Shown piece by piece: positions 12,008 to 24,517 of a stretch of DNA of 64,000 nt. The translations under genes and the position numbers were made by a program. Under the pieces are notes generated by a model. It made no database searches, was not told the origin of the DNA, and worked only from the letters and a program-made list of their open reading frames with translations. Position 1 is the stretch's first letter; each line of letters begins with the position of its first letter. Source of the DNA: Brachynemurus nebulosus (Eukaryota > Arthropoda > Insecta > Neuroptera > Myrmeleontidae); contig JAPWDM010000017.1 in the NCBI GenBank assembly GCA_035578155.1, positions 706,001-770,000 on the forward strand, in the 5' to 3' direction.

Positions 12008-13309
12008 ATGGTTTCAACAACAGAAACGAATGAAGTAGTTGTTAATGGTGCCCCAAGTTCGGATACCGCTCTTCCTCCCGGTCGATACCGTCTTGTTGCT
12101 TGGGATGTGGATACGTCGGGGAGAAGGCTTATTGATGAAATTTGTCAAATAGCGGCTTACACACCGAGTTCGCAATTCGCCCAATATGTCATGCCTTTTG
12201 TAGACTTAAATCCTCAAGCACGACGAAGACATAACATACGAGTAGTAACTGTTGGGAAGTTCCGCATGCTTAAAGATTCTAAGACTAATAAAGTGTTAAA
12301 AACCAAATCAGAAATGTACGCCCTGACAGACTTTTTGGCCTGGCTGGAAGAAATTAAAGGCGACGCAACTGACGGCATTATTTTAATATATCACGAACCT
12401 AGGAAAGCGGCTCCACCGATGTTACTTGTAGCTTTAAATCGATTTAACTTATTAGATCGTTTTATGGCTGTGGTAAAAGGATTCGCAAATAGCTTTGAAG
12501 TCGCTGAAAGCAAATGTGCCAAAACAGTAAAATCGTTTTCTTTAAAAATGTTATCCCGTGTACTATTAGATACTGAGGCTCAACTGGATAATGCTGCTGA
12601 GAGAGCAAGACTGACCTATAAAATTGTACAACATCTGTCTCAGGCTGAAAGGCAAGATCTGGTTGGCGAAGGAAGTGGTGATTGTTCTGGAGCAACTGAC
12701 AGTATGGTGGAATTAGTACGAGAGTTTACACACACCGTAACTAGTGAAATAAACGATTTAGCATCGTTAAAAAAGCTTCTAGAATGTCAGAATACATTAC
12801 GTCCCGTATTTGGCGCATTTTTAAAATCTTCACGTAGCGATCGTCAATTTGCTAGTCGATTGCGTCGTCTGTTAGCAGAAAATGACATTAATTACGAAAA
12901 ATTGGAAACTGCTTGGAAAACTGGTGGTCGTGAAGGATTAAATAATATTCTGAACAACGGGATAAAATTTGCTAACGAGGAAGAAAGTAAGGACTTATTG
13001 GAAATGTTAGAATGCCATTTTGATCCTGAGAAAAAACCAATGTTACCGAAACCACGCTCTCGTCGTTCGTCGCGATCAAGGAGAAGATCCACTTCGGCGG
13101 CTAAGAAAGCTGCAGCGAACGACACCACGAATGTAACGACAACAAATGGAACTAATGACGATAAACAAAACGAAACTCCGGACACTACAAGCAAAGCTGA
13201 ATCTTCATCCGAAACAACTGGCAATGCATACAGCGATGCATCTGTAGTGAGCAGCGACAATACCCCTAGAAGTCAAGAAGCAGGCGAAGATGCTCAAAAT
13301 AACAAATAA
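12008..13309 (+). CDS. exu: Maternal protein Exuperantia
   Basis: 433 residues in one uninterrupted exon. Exuperantia is a germline RNA-localisation factor; in Drosophila it is needed to place bicoid mRNA and it acts in ribonucleoprotein particles and the spermatocyte. Residues ~25-185 form the exonuclease-like fold: WDVDTSGRR, QIAAYTP, QYVMPFVDLNP, RVVTVGKFRMLK and DGIILIYHEPRK are family signatures. Family knowledge says this fold is catalytically dead and serves dimerisation and RNA binding. Residues ~240-345 correspond to the SAM-like domain (LECQNTLRPVFGAFLKSS, then LRRLLAENDI). After ~350 comes an Arg/Ser-rich basic patch and then a Ser/Thr/Asn-rich tail, probably disordered. The start is the first ATG after a splice acceptor. 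I see no breaks, so this gene is probably functional, in contrast to its transposon surroundings. Confidence 0.93.
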   Translation: MVSTTETNEVVVNGAPSSDTALPPGRYRLVAWDVDTSGRRLIDEICQIAAYTPSSQFAQYVMPFVDLNPQARRRHNIRVVTVGKFRMLKDSKTNKVLKTKSEMYALTDFLAWLEEIKGDATDGIILIYHEPRKAAPPMLLVALNRFNLLDRFMAVVKGFANSFEVAESKCAKTVKSFSLKMLSRVLLDTEAQLDNAAERARLTYKIVQHLSQAERQDLVGEGSGDCSGATDSMVELVREFTHTVTSEINDLASLKKLLECQNTLRPVFGAFLKSSRSDRQFASRLRRLLAENDINYEKLETAWKTGGREGLNNILNNGIKFANEEESKDLLEMLECHFDPEKKPMLPKPRSRRSSRSRRRSTSAAKKAAANDTTNVTTTNGTNDDKQNETPDTTSKAESSSETTGNAYSDASVVSSDNTPRSQEAGEDAQNNK

Positions 13310-14442
13310 TTTATTTTTTGTTCTAGATGAAAGTGCCTTACTTAACAAGAAAATGCTTTTTTCATTTTTTCATTTTTTTTTTTTTTTTTTTAGTTCTTAT
13401 TCCATTTAATGCGGATGCATTTACTCGGTTGAAAGCAGAGGTGCTAATAATTTTTTTTATTTTGAGTATGTGATACTCTATAGTCATTTGTTAATTTTTG
13501 TTGAAATTTATTTTTATTTAAAATTAAGAGTTTATTTATATTTAGATTTTGTATTAAATGTGGAATAGTTAATTTAATTTTGAATTTATTTCAAAATTTA
13601 TTTTGCAATATTCTTAATAATAATTTGTATTTTTTCTTTCAAATAATTATATTAATCTAAAACATAATGTAGGCATAATGTTGTATACCAATATTCAGAA
13701 TACATTTTTATTTTGGCCTTGTTTAAGAAATTCAATGTAGTGTGTTATATACATTTATTAAAAGCAAAAAAAAGATCTCATTTGTTTGTCATTGTATATT
13801 TTCTGTTTATTTGCAATTATTTAAAACAAAAAGAATTTTCAAAAATAATTTGAAACATTGTAAAAAATCATTTCAATTTCTAAGATTGTAATTAGTAACA
13901 TGTATTTATCTAATCAAATCACTCGTCCATCTTAGAAATTGGGATATTAGATATTGCCTTTAGAGGCGCTTTATTAAAATATACAAAAATAAATTATTTG
14001 TAAGGTTTCTTTACATTAAAGTTTAACAATTAATATGTACGATATTCATTTTTTATAATTTTTAAATTAAAGCAAGATAAATTGTATGTATAATTATTTC
14101 TTTTGATTTAAAGTTTGAAAAAAATATTGAGAAGTTTTTAACCTTTCATTTTGATTTTATTAAGATTCACGGTGCTTACGTAGTATAAAAATAATAACAT
14201 TCACCACCAACTAGAAATTGATGGTGAATTCTCTTATAGTTTCCTTAAGTCACAGACAAAATAAAGTTTTGGTTTTTGTAAACACCTTTTTTTAATAAAG
14301 AAATTTAATTTTCGGGTATTTAAATAAAACGTAACAGCAAAAATTAGATGAGAAATATTTTCATAAAGTGGCTGGGTACGAGCACGGTAATGAAAGCAAT
14401 GAAGTATATTCAGCGCAATTAGTGGTATGTAAGGAAACAGAA
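13310..14442 (+). other. 3'UTR and downstream flank of exu
   Basis: AT-rich, without ORFs. Several AATAAA words occur; the one near 14260 (CAAAATAAAG) and one near 13989 are possible polyadenylation signals, and I cannot choose between them. The poly-T run at 13372-13391 is simple sequence. Confidence 0.4.
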
Positions 14443-14640
14443 GGTTGGCGATGCAAGAACTCTATGCAAGGATTCTCATTGGTTCCTCTGGTGGTGAATT
14501 TATGTAGTATTCCACACATAATTTGTATACAAACTTATTTCTCTCACCAGTTAGATGTATACATATTAGGCATGGATACATTCTGTCTGATACAGTTTTT
14601 AATTGCACCACTAGAGGCGCGCATAACTTTTTTCGCCGTT
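14443..14640. mobile_element. Small MITE, family E copy 2
   Basis: Starts GGTTGGCGATGCAAGAA, near the GGCGACGCAAAG end of copy 1, and ends near CACTAGAGGCGCGCATAAC. The ORF spanning it is fortuitous: it runs across inverted ends and shows no domain. Confidence 0.45.
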
Positions 14641-15230
14641 AATATTTTTTATGCTAAATTGTATAAATTTTTATGTAAATTGTTTTACAGTAAAATGATT
14701 GAAATATAACGATTGTGTGGCTGCGAGTGATCATTCAGGAAACAAATTAAACACTTCATTGTAAAGCAATTATATAAATATTCCATACAGTTTGACGTAA
14801 GAAAATACCAATTTTCCTTCCTTCAAATGCTATCAATGTACGTTGATTGTATTTTGCTGCCATTATGCTCGTAGCGAATACAAACAGAACTAAATTTAAG
14901 AATTAAAATTTTAAAGAATGAATGTTTGAGTGTAGTATGTTTTACTAATAAAATTGACCGTTTATTTGCAAAATAAAATTCTGTAGAATAACGTAATATC
15001 GTTTTGAAACAGGTATCGTGCTTGATTTGTGACATATGAACGATACGGTATTCGAAAAAGAAAGAAGTCAAGTATCTTTAAGATATTAGGTGTATTCACG
15101 AAAGTAAGCAACTTGGGGTCCAACAGCACTGACACCTCGTGAACTTGTGAACGCATTTCTTTACTTTTTAAAGTGCATTTTACACAATTTTCATATTCTT
15201 ATTAAATTTCTTTAACAACAACAAAGTATA
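14641..15230. other. Intergenic sequence
   Basis: AT-rich; no gene, hairpin or repeat terminus recognised. Confidence 0.4.
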
Positions 15231-15232
15231 TA

Positions 15233-16536
15233 GGGTTGACCGGGGTAATTGTGAATGGATTTTTATGAATTGAGATAAAAGCGTTGTTTTAAGTATTTTT
15301 TATTTTATATATCACATTATGGTTGATTTATTTTTAATTCTACATTATTAAGGATGCACCACACAAATTTTGAGCAAATTCGTATGAAAAATAAACATTT
15401 TATAAGCCATTCATAATTCCCCGGTGTGGTTTTGCAAATCTTATGAATTTTGGGGTAAATGTGAATGCCGTCAGAAAAATTATTTAGAATGGATTACAAG
15501 AGAAGTGAGATACATCAGAGTAAAGCCCAAATTAAATTCTTCACATTTACCCCACTTTCAAATCTTTCATCATACTTTAGCGGTCACAATTTCTCTTCAT
15601 TTAATGCAAGTTATCCATCCCTCAAATTTGTACCAAAAATCAAGATTAAATAAAAATAAAAAAAATTGTAGGAACAAATTTATTACAAACTAAAAATGAT
15701 ATTTTGATGATATTTTGTCATTTTATCAAATAAAAAATCAAAAAACTACAAAATTTTCATATAAAAACAAGGAAAATTAGACTTTTTCAAGGGAATAAAT
15801 TTAGTTAACATGTATAAAAAACAACAATCTATTAGGTCTAATACTGTAAATGAAAAAAAAAAAATGGTTTTGTATTAATCCTATTGCCCTTGGACACTCA
15901 CAAAGACATTGAAAACAAGTAATTTTTCTGTTTTTGTAAGTTGTTATTGGATAAGGGAGCACAGCAATGATTTCGTAGATTGATACACAAAACATCGCTC
16001 TTTACACAATTTTTTTTTTTGTATTGTTTGTACAAGGGAAACCTGTACAATAAGGTCACCAGCACCTTCATCAACATTTTCAACTCTGAAAAGGACACTA
16101 CTGAAATTTTTGACCGAATAGGGGTATTTGTGAATGACGTTCACAATTACCCCACAATTTTAAAATCATGGGGTAATTGTGAATTGGTAATAAATTGTCC
16201 AATTTCTTTAGCAGTTAATAAGGAACCCCCTCAGGGTTTAGACCACTTCTTTAGAAGTAGTTTTAACTATTTCTTACATTTTAAGAAAAGAAAATGTATT
16301 TAAAAAAATTTTTTTTTGAGGATTGGTCGAAGTGAGATACATAAAATTTTGCAAGGGTTTTTTCAAAATAGAAAAAAAGATACTAATACTTGGAGAATTG
16401 TTATCAAATTTTAATAGCATATTAAGAAAGGACAGAAAAACATACTAAGATTTGATTTTTAACAAATTTAATGTTATTTTAGAAATTATAGGTGCCCCCC
16501 ACAATTGCCCCAATTCACATTTACCCCGGTCAACCC
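15233..16536. mobile_element. TA-flanked MITE with GGGTTGACCGGGGTAA ends
   Basis: Left end GGGTTGACCGGGGTAATTGT and right end ACATTTACCCCGGTCAACCC form near-perfect inverted repeats flanked by TA on both sides. Phrases like GGGTAA(A/T)TGTGAAT and their complements recur inside (around 15450, 15550, 16120 and 16170), so the element has internal copies of its own end. ORFs inside are short and lack domains. Length 1304 bp; Tc1/mariner-type by TSD. Confidence 0.7.
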
Positions 16537-16692
16537 TAACAGTCTATTAATTTTTTGGGATTCTAAGATTATTAAAAAAAAAAATCGTAATTACAAGTTC
16601 AGTTTTCTTGAGGAAAAAAGGTCGACATAGAACCATGTCAGTCTATGCTCGCAATCTGTTGATGGCGTTTTAAAGCAACATCTTATTAGTCA

Positions 16693-16817
16693 AATTTTTC
16701 CTTGACAAAATTAGACTTATACAGCCTATACGACAAGAACGGCGAGAGGCGAGAGTAGGGGCGTTATCCGTTTTCGGACCCGTAGAACACGAATATGTAG
16801 AAAAAAAATGTCTGATC

Positions 16818-16915
<98 letters not shown>

Positions 16916-18413
16916 TTCCCGCCACCTTTTAATATGTGTAGGGCCCCCCTATGGAAGTTAAGAGATAAAATTTGGTAAGTGGGGCTCATTTTCGAGGCAC
17001 CTCATACTATTAAAGTGGGGTCAAATTTTGGGCAAATTTTTGATCCGACCCAACTTTTAAAGGGGTGGTGGGGGGCGGTAAAACAATAAAACTTTTCCAA
17101 ACCGGTTGGAAATAATGTTTCGGTGAATTATCTACAACATATCCAAAATTCAGCTTCCTAGGATGATTTGGAGGGAGTAGAGGGGGAAAAACGATCTTAG
17201 CTGGATCTAACACGCCCCCAGCTCCCCAGAATTAACGTAGAGAGTTGAAATTTGGTGTGTTGATAAAGTTCGTACCTAGGTTGTGCTTTTTGGAGGTTTT
17301 AATAATTTCCCCCCCCCCTCATTTTTAAGCTACAATTTCATGCTTTTTCGACGTTTTCGAAGTTTGTACCACTCGCACAGGTCACCCAAATAAACCTAGA
17401 GGGCTGAAATTTTGTATTCGGATTGAGTTAGTATCAAGGGGGTGCCTTTTGGGGGTCTCGACTTTTAACCCCTACCCCCACCATTTTTATACCAAAAAGA
17501 ACATGATTTTTCTTGTTTTTTAACAGTTTCGGTCGGGTCAAAATCTCCCCAAATAAACCTAGAGGACTGAAATTTTGTGTACAGGTTGAGCTAATAGCCA
17601 GACACTTCTTTGGGAGGTTTCAACTTTTAACCCTTACCTCCACGATTTTTACGCCAATATTTCTTTAATTTTTTTGCTTGTTTTCTAACACGTCTAGAGA
17701 CTCTCTAAGGAAACCTAGAGGGCTGAAATTTTGTACGTGTATTCAGTTAGTATCCAGCTAGTACCTTTTAGGGAGTCTACATTACTTTTCCCCCCACTTC
17801 TCCCATTTTTACAACGGAATTGAATGCTATTGTTAAATGTGTTTTAAATGCATTGTTTTTATTCTAAATACAAGTAGGCGAATAGTAATTTTAAAAAATT
17901 TAAAAAAAGTGAACTTACTTTTATAACAAATGAAATACATACATATTAAGTAATTTAAAAATGTTATTAAAGTCACTGTTTATTTATAAATTAGGAATTT
18001 TGGATTTTTATTATTTATAAAATAGAAATTTTGGATTTTTTTGGAAAGAAAAAATATCTTCATAAAAGCCTTCCAGTTTACTATTTAAGTTCCTTTTTTA
18101 ATATTTAAAAATAAAACACAAAGGCAATTGGCGGATAAGCATGAGTAGGAATGCCCTCGTACGAATTGTGTTGGCTTTTTCCCTGCTAACTGCTATCGCA
18201 CAAAATTGAAATTTACTGAGATTCAGCCCTTAAAAACTTAAAACCTTTTTTTAAAGCCCCGATCAACCGGACACTCATCATCAGTTTTGAAACCACCAAA
18301 ATGACAAATTGCTTGTGGACCTTCAATTACATTTCGCTTGTAGACATTCAATACCGAAGATGAAAGGAAAAATTCGACTTCCGTGATGGGGCTTCGCTGC
18401 TCACGGCGTTTTG
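16693..18413 (+). mobile_element. Helentron-like family A, copy 1
   Basis: About 1.7 kb that recurs inverted at 37785-39594 and 61449-63213. In this orientation it starts near the AATTAGACTTATACAG phrase, carries a (TA)n tract at 16818-16908 and ends CCGTGATGGGGC, a short gap, then TCACGGCG and a T run. The CCGTGA/TCACGG hairpin just inside a T-rich right end, and insertion into A/T tracts, fit a Helentron/HINE-type element; this is inferred. The body contains repeated GGGGG-rich phrases with CTAGAGG-CTGAAATTTTGT-like units every ~130-160 bp (17280-17760). No coding capacity. Confidence 0.55.
16818..16908. repeat. (TA)n microsatellite
   Basis: TA tract within family A copy 1, of the same kind as those at 39345-39456 and 62950-63086. 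Confidence 0.95.
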
Positions 18414-19607
18414 ATAATGCAGTTAAGAGATATTAAAAATAATACTTTATGGCAGTAGTTTCATAATGAAAAGCAAAAAGCATTAGTACCATAAAGAATG
18501 GTCTACTTAATCAATTTAAATTTTTATTTTACAATAAATATAAAACATGCCAACTTTATTTGTATGTCATATTTACAAATTTGTACATAATTAATATTAA
18601 TTACACAATTTGTACTTATTAGTACGTATTTACTCCAGCGACTTTTTTTTCTCTTTTGTTTAAATATTAATAATTTTTGTTAAATAATCTTTTAAAAAAT
18701 AATCAAATTTTTTTATTAACTTACAGATGACTGACAATAATAATCAAAACATACTTTATAATATAAATTTTTCTATGTCAACTATATGTAAAATGAATTT
18801 TTTGCAATTCCGGGACTAAAAGACATGATTTAGTCCCTCATAGGGAGTAAAGTGCCACTTTTAGTCCCTTGGGACTAAAAATTCACTTTTAGTCCAAAGG
18901 GACTAAAAAATTATTTTGCTCCCCCTTTTAACCGGTCAGCAAGCACAATTTACAGAAATTAAACTTAAATAGCGTTGCTAGGTAATTGAAAATAATAGAC
19001 AAATTCAAACTTGTAGACAAAGATAAACAGTTATATTGTATTATACAATTCGATTTATTTATCCAACGTATACTTGATGTATTATTATTACGTACAATTT
19101 GAATGACATTTAAGTTTGCTTTTTTTTTTTTTAATTTTTATAATCTTAAATTATCCGGAATTGCAAAAAATAGTTTATACACCACAGGATTAAAGTGTTT
19201 TTTCCATCCCTCGTGTGATTTGTTGCCCTCGGGCCTTTACAGGCCCTCTGGTAACAAACTTCACACTCGGAATTAAAATTCACACTTTAGTCCCTTGGTG
19301 TATAACATACTATTTTGTAGACGTCAGCAGGGTGTGGACACTAGATGCTCCTCTCCACTCCTTATTCAAACGGTGTGGAGTGGATCAGAGCGATACCAAT
19401 AAGACCAAAATCATCAAAATTAAACCGTAAAAACTTATTTTAGTGGTAGTACTGAATGAAAGTCCTATATTATTTTAGTGAATATTTTATTATTATGTTG
19501 GCTACTGTTTGATCCACACCATTCCACACTGACGAATAATTTCTCCGATAAACTATTGAGTGTCCATACTATGGAGATTAGACAAGGAGACGAAACTCAA
19601 TGTATTC
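18414..19607. other. Intergenic sequence with TTTTAGTCCC palindromes
   Basis: No genes. Between 18815 and 18910 the word TTTAGTCCC and its complement GGGACTAAA alternate several times, including the palindrome TTTTAGTCCCTTGGGACTAA. A single related copy is at 19284. The rest is plain AT-rich DNA. Confidence 0.5.
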
Positions 19608-20202
19608 AAAAATACCCCTGTCGCAGCATCCTGCATAACATAGCGAATTTCCATTTACAAAAGTACGTTTTTCTCGGAAACTAGTTGATATAGAGTAATT
19701 GTAAATAAAAAAAACCTTCTTTATGTGAATTTTCCGCCTCATTCCGCCAAATCTTTTTCACGAAAAATGTCCAAAACACCGTAAACGTTTTCACGAAATT
19801 TCTTAAAAATAAGATGTTTCGTTCTTGAGTTATCGTGCGGACACATTTATATATATGTTTACTAAGTGTCCGCACGATAACTCAAGAACGAAACATCTTA
19901 TTTTTAAGAAATTTCGTGAAAACGTTTACGGTGTTTTGGACATTTTTCGTGAAAAAGATTTGGCGGAATGAGGCGGAAAATTCACATAAAGAAGGTTTTT
20001 TTTATTTACAATTACTCTATATCAACTAGTTTCCGAGAAAAACGTACTTTTGTAAATGGAAATTCGCTATGTTATGCAGGATGCTGCGACAGGGGTATTT
20101 TTTATTTACAATTACTCTATATCAACTAGTTTCCGAGAAAAACGTACTTTTGTAAATGGAAATTCGCTATGTTATGCAGGATGCTGCAACAGGGGTATTT
20201 TA
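19608..20202. mobile_element. Foldback made of two inverted Helentron-like right ends plus a third tandem end
   Basis: Arms 19608-~19845 and ~19865-20102 are mirror images about 19855, with a 20-bp AT spacer. Each arm carries AAATTCGCTATGTTATGCAG and CGACAGGGGTATT, the terminal signature of the Helentron-like family. A further ~100 bp copy of the outer arm follows directly at 20103-20202. The two identical 64-residue ORFs on opposite strands are a consequence of the palindrome. Confidence 0.7.
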
Positions 20203-20491
20203 ATTAATTTATAATTGTTCTAAAAATTGAGCAATAATGTTAAGTTAGCTATGATAAAAAAATAGAGACGTATTTTGAAGACGATATATAAAGACGATTA
20301 TTATAAAAGATGTATTTTTCAAGACGAATATTTTAAAAGACGTATTACTCAGACGATTATTTAGAAGATTAATTTGAAAGCGATTGGACATAATTACTCA
20401 ATATATTGGATTTGTTAATGTGCCTTTGTCAGAATATTAAATTAAAGAATTTATTCAATTAAAAGAAAAACTAAATTATTGTAAATATTTC
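20203..20491. other. AT-rich spacer with degenerate AGACGATTATT repeats
   Basis: Between 20260 and 20370 a ~30-bp unit around AAGACGA-TAT-T repeats about four times with poor conservation. No coding potential. Confidence 0.4.
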
Positions 20492-21049
<558 letters not shown>

Positions 21050-21341
21050 AGTTTTTCTCGGAAACTAATTGACATAGAAAAAAAGTTTAAAGACCTTTTT
21101 TATGTAATTTTTTCTTCTCTTTTAAATGGTGTAAAAAAATTTCGCAAAAATTTTTGAATAAGTGGAAATTTTGGCAAAAAACTAATTTTTCGCAAGAACA
21201 AAAACCATGTTCCCGACATCCGACGCGTCTGGTTAACGAACTCATCCAACGGTTTGGGACTTCCAATACTTTCAGCAAATTTCGTAATCCTAGGACATTC
21301 CGTTCGAGAGTTATCGTGCGCACACATATATATATATATAT

Positions 21342-21415
<74 letters not shown>

Positions 21416-21540
21416 TTTAGCGAATATTATTTTCGGTTTCTAGGGACCTCAAAATAAATTTCTGCCAGGGTCTCGGACTCAGGTCGCGTTGTGACAGTGG
21501 CTGTAATAGCTCAATTCCATTCTGGAAATTCGCTAAAAGT
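21050..21540 (-). mobile_element. Helentron-like element, left-end fragment
   Basis: Read on the minus strand it starts TTTTAGCGAATTTCCAGAAT at ~21540. It continues through the GAGGTCCCTAGAA phrase, a (TA)n tract (21319-21411), CGATAACTCTCGAACG and GATGAGTTCGTTA-CCAGACGCG, the same order as 543-918. It fades out near 21050. Confidence 0.6.
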
Positions 21541-22017
21541 GTCCAAATCAAAGATGGCACTCGTGTTCGTCGGATACCATGTCCCTGCCACTTGTTTTCA
21601 AGGACGGACCTTTTCATGTCACAGTTTGCTACGTGGCGCTAATGGTATAGGTGGTATACTAAATAGAGTTGGGACATGTGAGTATTTTTCATCAAATAGA
21701 TGTCAAAATTAATTACCATATGATTGAGTATCCAAAAGTATCGTCACCAAGTTATGTGTTAACGAAGAATTAAAATTTTTTAATTTAATTAGTCTTTCTA
21801 GGTTGAATTAAAGTATTTTTTTAAATATTTAATTTATTTCCAATTTATTTTAGATGAAAAATAGCGAACTATTAAACCTCATGTCTCGACTCTAATTTTA
21901 TCCCCTAGTAAATCAACGCCATCTGGTATATTAGTTACAGCGACGTCAGAAAACGGTCCATTTTTTTATAATAGACTAAATGGAGAGTGACAGGGACATG
22001 GTCGGATATGAAAGCGG
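21541..22017. other. Intergenic sequence
   Basis: No gene or repeat terminus recognised. Confidence 0.35.
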
Positions 22018-22019
22018 TA

Positions 22020-22437
22020 CAGTACTTATTCTCAAATGGAAATGCGAGCTTCTATATTATCTTTATTAGCTTTTGAATATAATCTTCTGGAATCTTTTTC
22101 AATGTTCACCTCAGTTATAAAGTGGGTTTTTCGATCGTTTTTAAAATAAACTTAACAATTTTTATTTTGCGTCGCATCATTTATATTGTATATTATATAA
22201 TTCGCTGACGTCACTATGTAAAATCGGAGTCAGTACCATTGGATATTCGCCGTATAAAGTAATTTAAACTATAAGAGTTTACTTCATACATATGTAATTT
22301 CTATGTATTTCCTTATTATTAGCGAATTTCCAGAATGGAATTCAGCTATTAAATATCATCAACCGACATTGGTGATTCTCAAATGGAAACACTCACTTCC
22401 CCAGTCTCGACGTGTTTCCATTTGAGAATAAGTACTG
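22020..22437. mobile_element. 418-bp TA-flanked MITE
   Basis: Ends CAGTACTTATTCTCAAATGG and the exact complement at the right, with TA at 22018-22019 and 22438-22439. The interior is non-coding and includes a Helentron-type TAGCGAATTTCCAGAATGG fragment at ~22322. Confidence 0.75.
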
Positions 22438-22439
22438 TA

Positions 22440-22987
22440 GTTACATTCTGTTTTATCCGTTTTTATGTCATCGAAGATGACATATTAATATCGTTGTGTG
22501 ACTGAATAATTATTGAGTTGTACATCCATATTGAATAAACGCAAGAGGACTGTACAGTTAACAACTATAGAATTAACAAAAAATCATAAATTAACACTTT
22601 CACTGAGATGACATCACTTAGTGCGTGTCAAAAACACGCATTTGACGAATTTTATGTTACTATATTCGCTATAGTCATATCAGTATTCGAGCATTATTAA
22701 CGCCGCGAGTGGTAAAAAAAGAAAGCCTTATATTTACCATTTTCCTGACCAATTTTGTCAATTCCTCTCATATAAGTTTCGTCTCCTTGTCTAATCTCCA
22801 TAGTCCATACCCTGGACGTCAGATTTATAAATTCGATTTTTATCGATAATTAGGAATTTTAACAGTTGAACATGGATGTGTGCAATTTGTATATAATTCG
22901 ATATTATGAACTCGCTTTTTTCCCTTTATTAATGCAGTTCGTTAATAAAATCCTTCATTATGTACTTGTTGCATAAATACCACATAC
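22440..22987. other. Intergenic sequence
   Basis: No gene recognised. 22775-22803 is a 29-bp inverted match to 19569-19597. Confidence 0.4.
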
Positions 22988-23145
22988 CACCATACCACAC
23001 TTTACGTTAAAAAAATTAAAATTTCATAGTTTATATATTCTGTAGCACTTTTTTTTAATGGTGGAGATATTTCTAATAAACTACTGGTGTTATATAAGTT
23101 TTTCTGGCATTGCCAGCCGCAATTTCTTCAAATCATTGGATTTTT
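22988..23145 (+). mobile_element. pogo-like element copy 2, first segment
   Basis: Matches 6733-6890 with only a few differences, up to the T tract after AAATCATTGGA. The other segments of the same copy are 37722-37784, 39595-39608, 39978-40351 and 57171-57334. The left inverted repeat is missing. Confidence 0.8.
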
Positions 23146-23576
<431 letters not shown>

Positions 23577-23577
<1 letters not shown>

Positions 23578-24093
23578 CGGAAGAAATAGGTAATTGTTCA
23601 AATAACTGTTTGTCGTAATATTCGTCTCAATTTGCACCAAATTGACTTTCATAATATTCGCCGGTTTATCTGAATAATGAGTATGACCCGCCTCGAGTTT
23701 TCGTTTATTAAAACCCAGCAGTGAACCGATCGTTCGCTCTTTATCAAAATGTATTGTTTCCGTACACTTTATCGAACTTTTCAACGTGTTGTTATTTGCA
23801 TGTAATATAAGTTGTGCATTAACACCTGCCCCACTCGGTGTTAACATGTCATCAATATAAGCTTCCAAATCTTCTAAATCATAATTGCCGGTAGGTATCT
23901 CGATGCAGTGTGGTTCATGAGTAGGATCAGTACTAAAATGAAACAAATTATTTGTTTCATCGACATTCGGCACCGAATTATAAGTTTCAAAATTCACCAG
24001 CCCACAGACGTATTCCCCCACTAATTCTATAGGCGGAAAATACTCAGCACTGAGTGTTGAAGTATCACCGCTTAATGTTAATGTGAATGACAT
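23577..24093 (-). pseudogene. Polinton capsid-like protein, N-terminal part only
   Basis: About 170 residues from an ATG at 24093, then the frame runs into Helentron-like sequence. Phrases such as YFPPIELVGEYVCGLVNF, then YNSVPNVDETNN and IEIPTGNYDLEDLEAYI, are of the kind seen at the start of arthropod Polinton structural genes. I cannot decide between major and minor jelly-roll protein (PY or PX). Its position beside protease and PLA2 genes on the same strand supports a late virion role. The C-terminal part is lost at the deletion junction near 23577; the last residues read from this frame are not Polinton. Confidence 0.6.
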
Positions 24094-24143
24094 GATGTCT
24101 AGTACGTAAATGAAACAAAGTAGTACTCTACAACAATATTTAT

Positions 24144-24517
24144 TTACATAAATAGATTTTTATTACATAAAAATTTTAAACAAAGGTGACCACAATTAAA
24201 ATCATTATACTTTTGATAAACATTATAATTATATCTAATGTCGTTTCCACGTAAATATCTTGTTACTTCAACAGGTGGCGGTAAATTCCCATAACTGTCG
24301 AAGTATTCCACATTCTTATTGTCTTTCACGTGCGCCACCCAATGAGTTCCACGGCCAGTTGAACTATCCAAATTAACAACAGCGCACTCTTTTTGCCACG
24401 GTCGTTTTGGCAATTCATCTCTCATGAATACACCGCGAAAATTTGGTAGATGTTCCTTTCCAAACTGATAGATGTCGTGATCAGTTAACGGTCTGTCATG
24501 AGGCAGCTTGTTCAGTA
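24144..24517 (-). CDS. Adenain-like cysteine protease (PRO)
   Basis: Maturation protease of Polintons, related to adenovirus protease and the C48/Ulp1 group; it is expected to cleave virion precursors. Visible catalytic residues: His in GTHWVAHV, Asp in YFDSYG, and Cys in FNCGHLC, with a Gln shortly before. The first ATG, at 24425, gives 93 residues. The open frame clearly extends further upstream with family-like sequence (LTDHDIYQFGKEHL, NFRGVF), yet has no ATG before a stop at about 24640. It overlaps the end of the PLA2 gene in the -1 frame, exactly at an A-AAA-AAC heptamer (24518-24524). Either it is made by frameshifting from PLA2 or it has lost its start codon. Confidence 0.8.

Noticed and set aside
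14368..14709. 113-codon ORF downstream of exu
   Set aside because: It runs across MITE family E, has no domain and shows no codon pattern of a gene.
16693..18413. Family A as a canonical Helitron
   Set aside because: No TC start or CTRR end at the boundaries fixed by the empty site; Helentron-like is the better fit.
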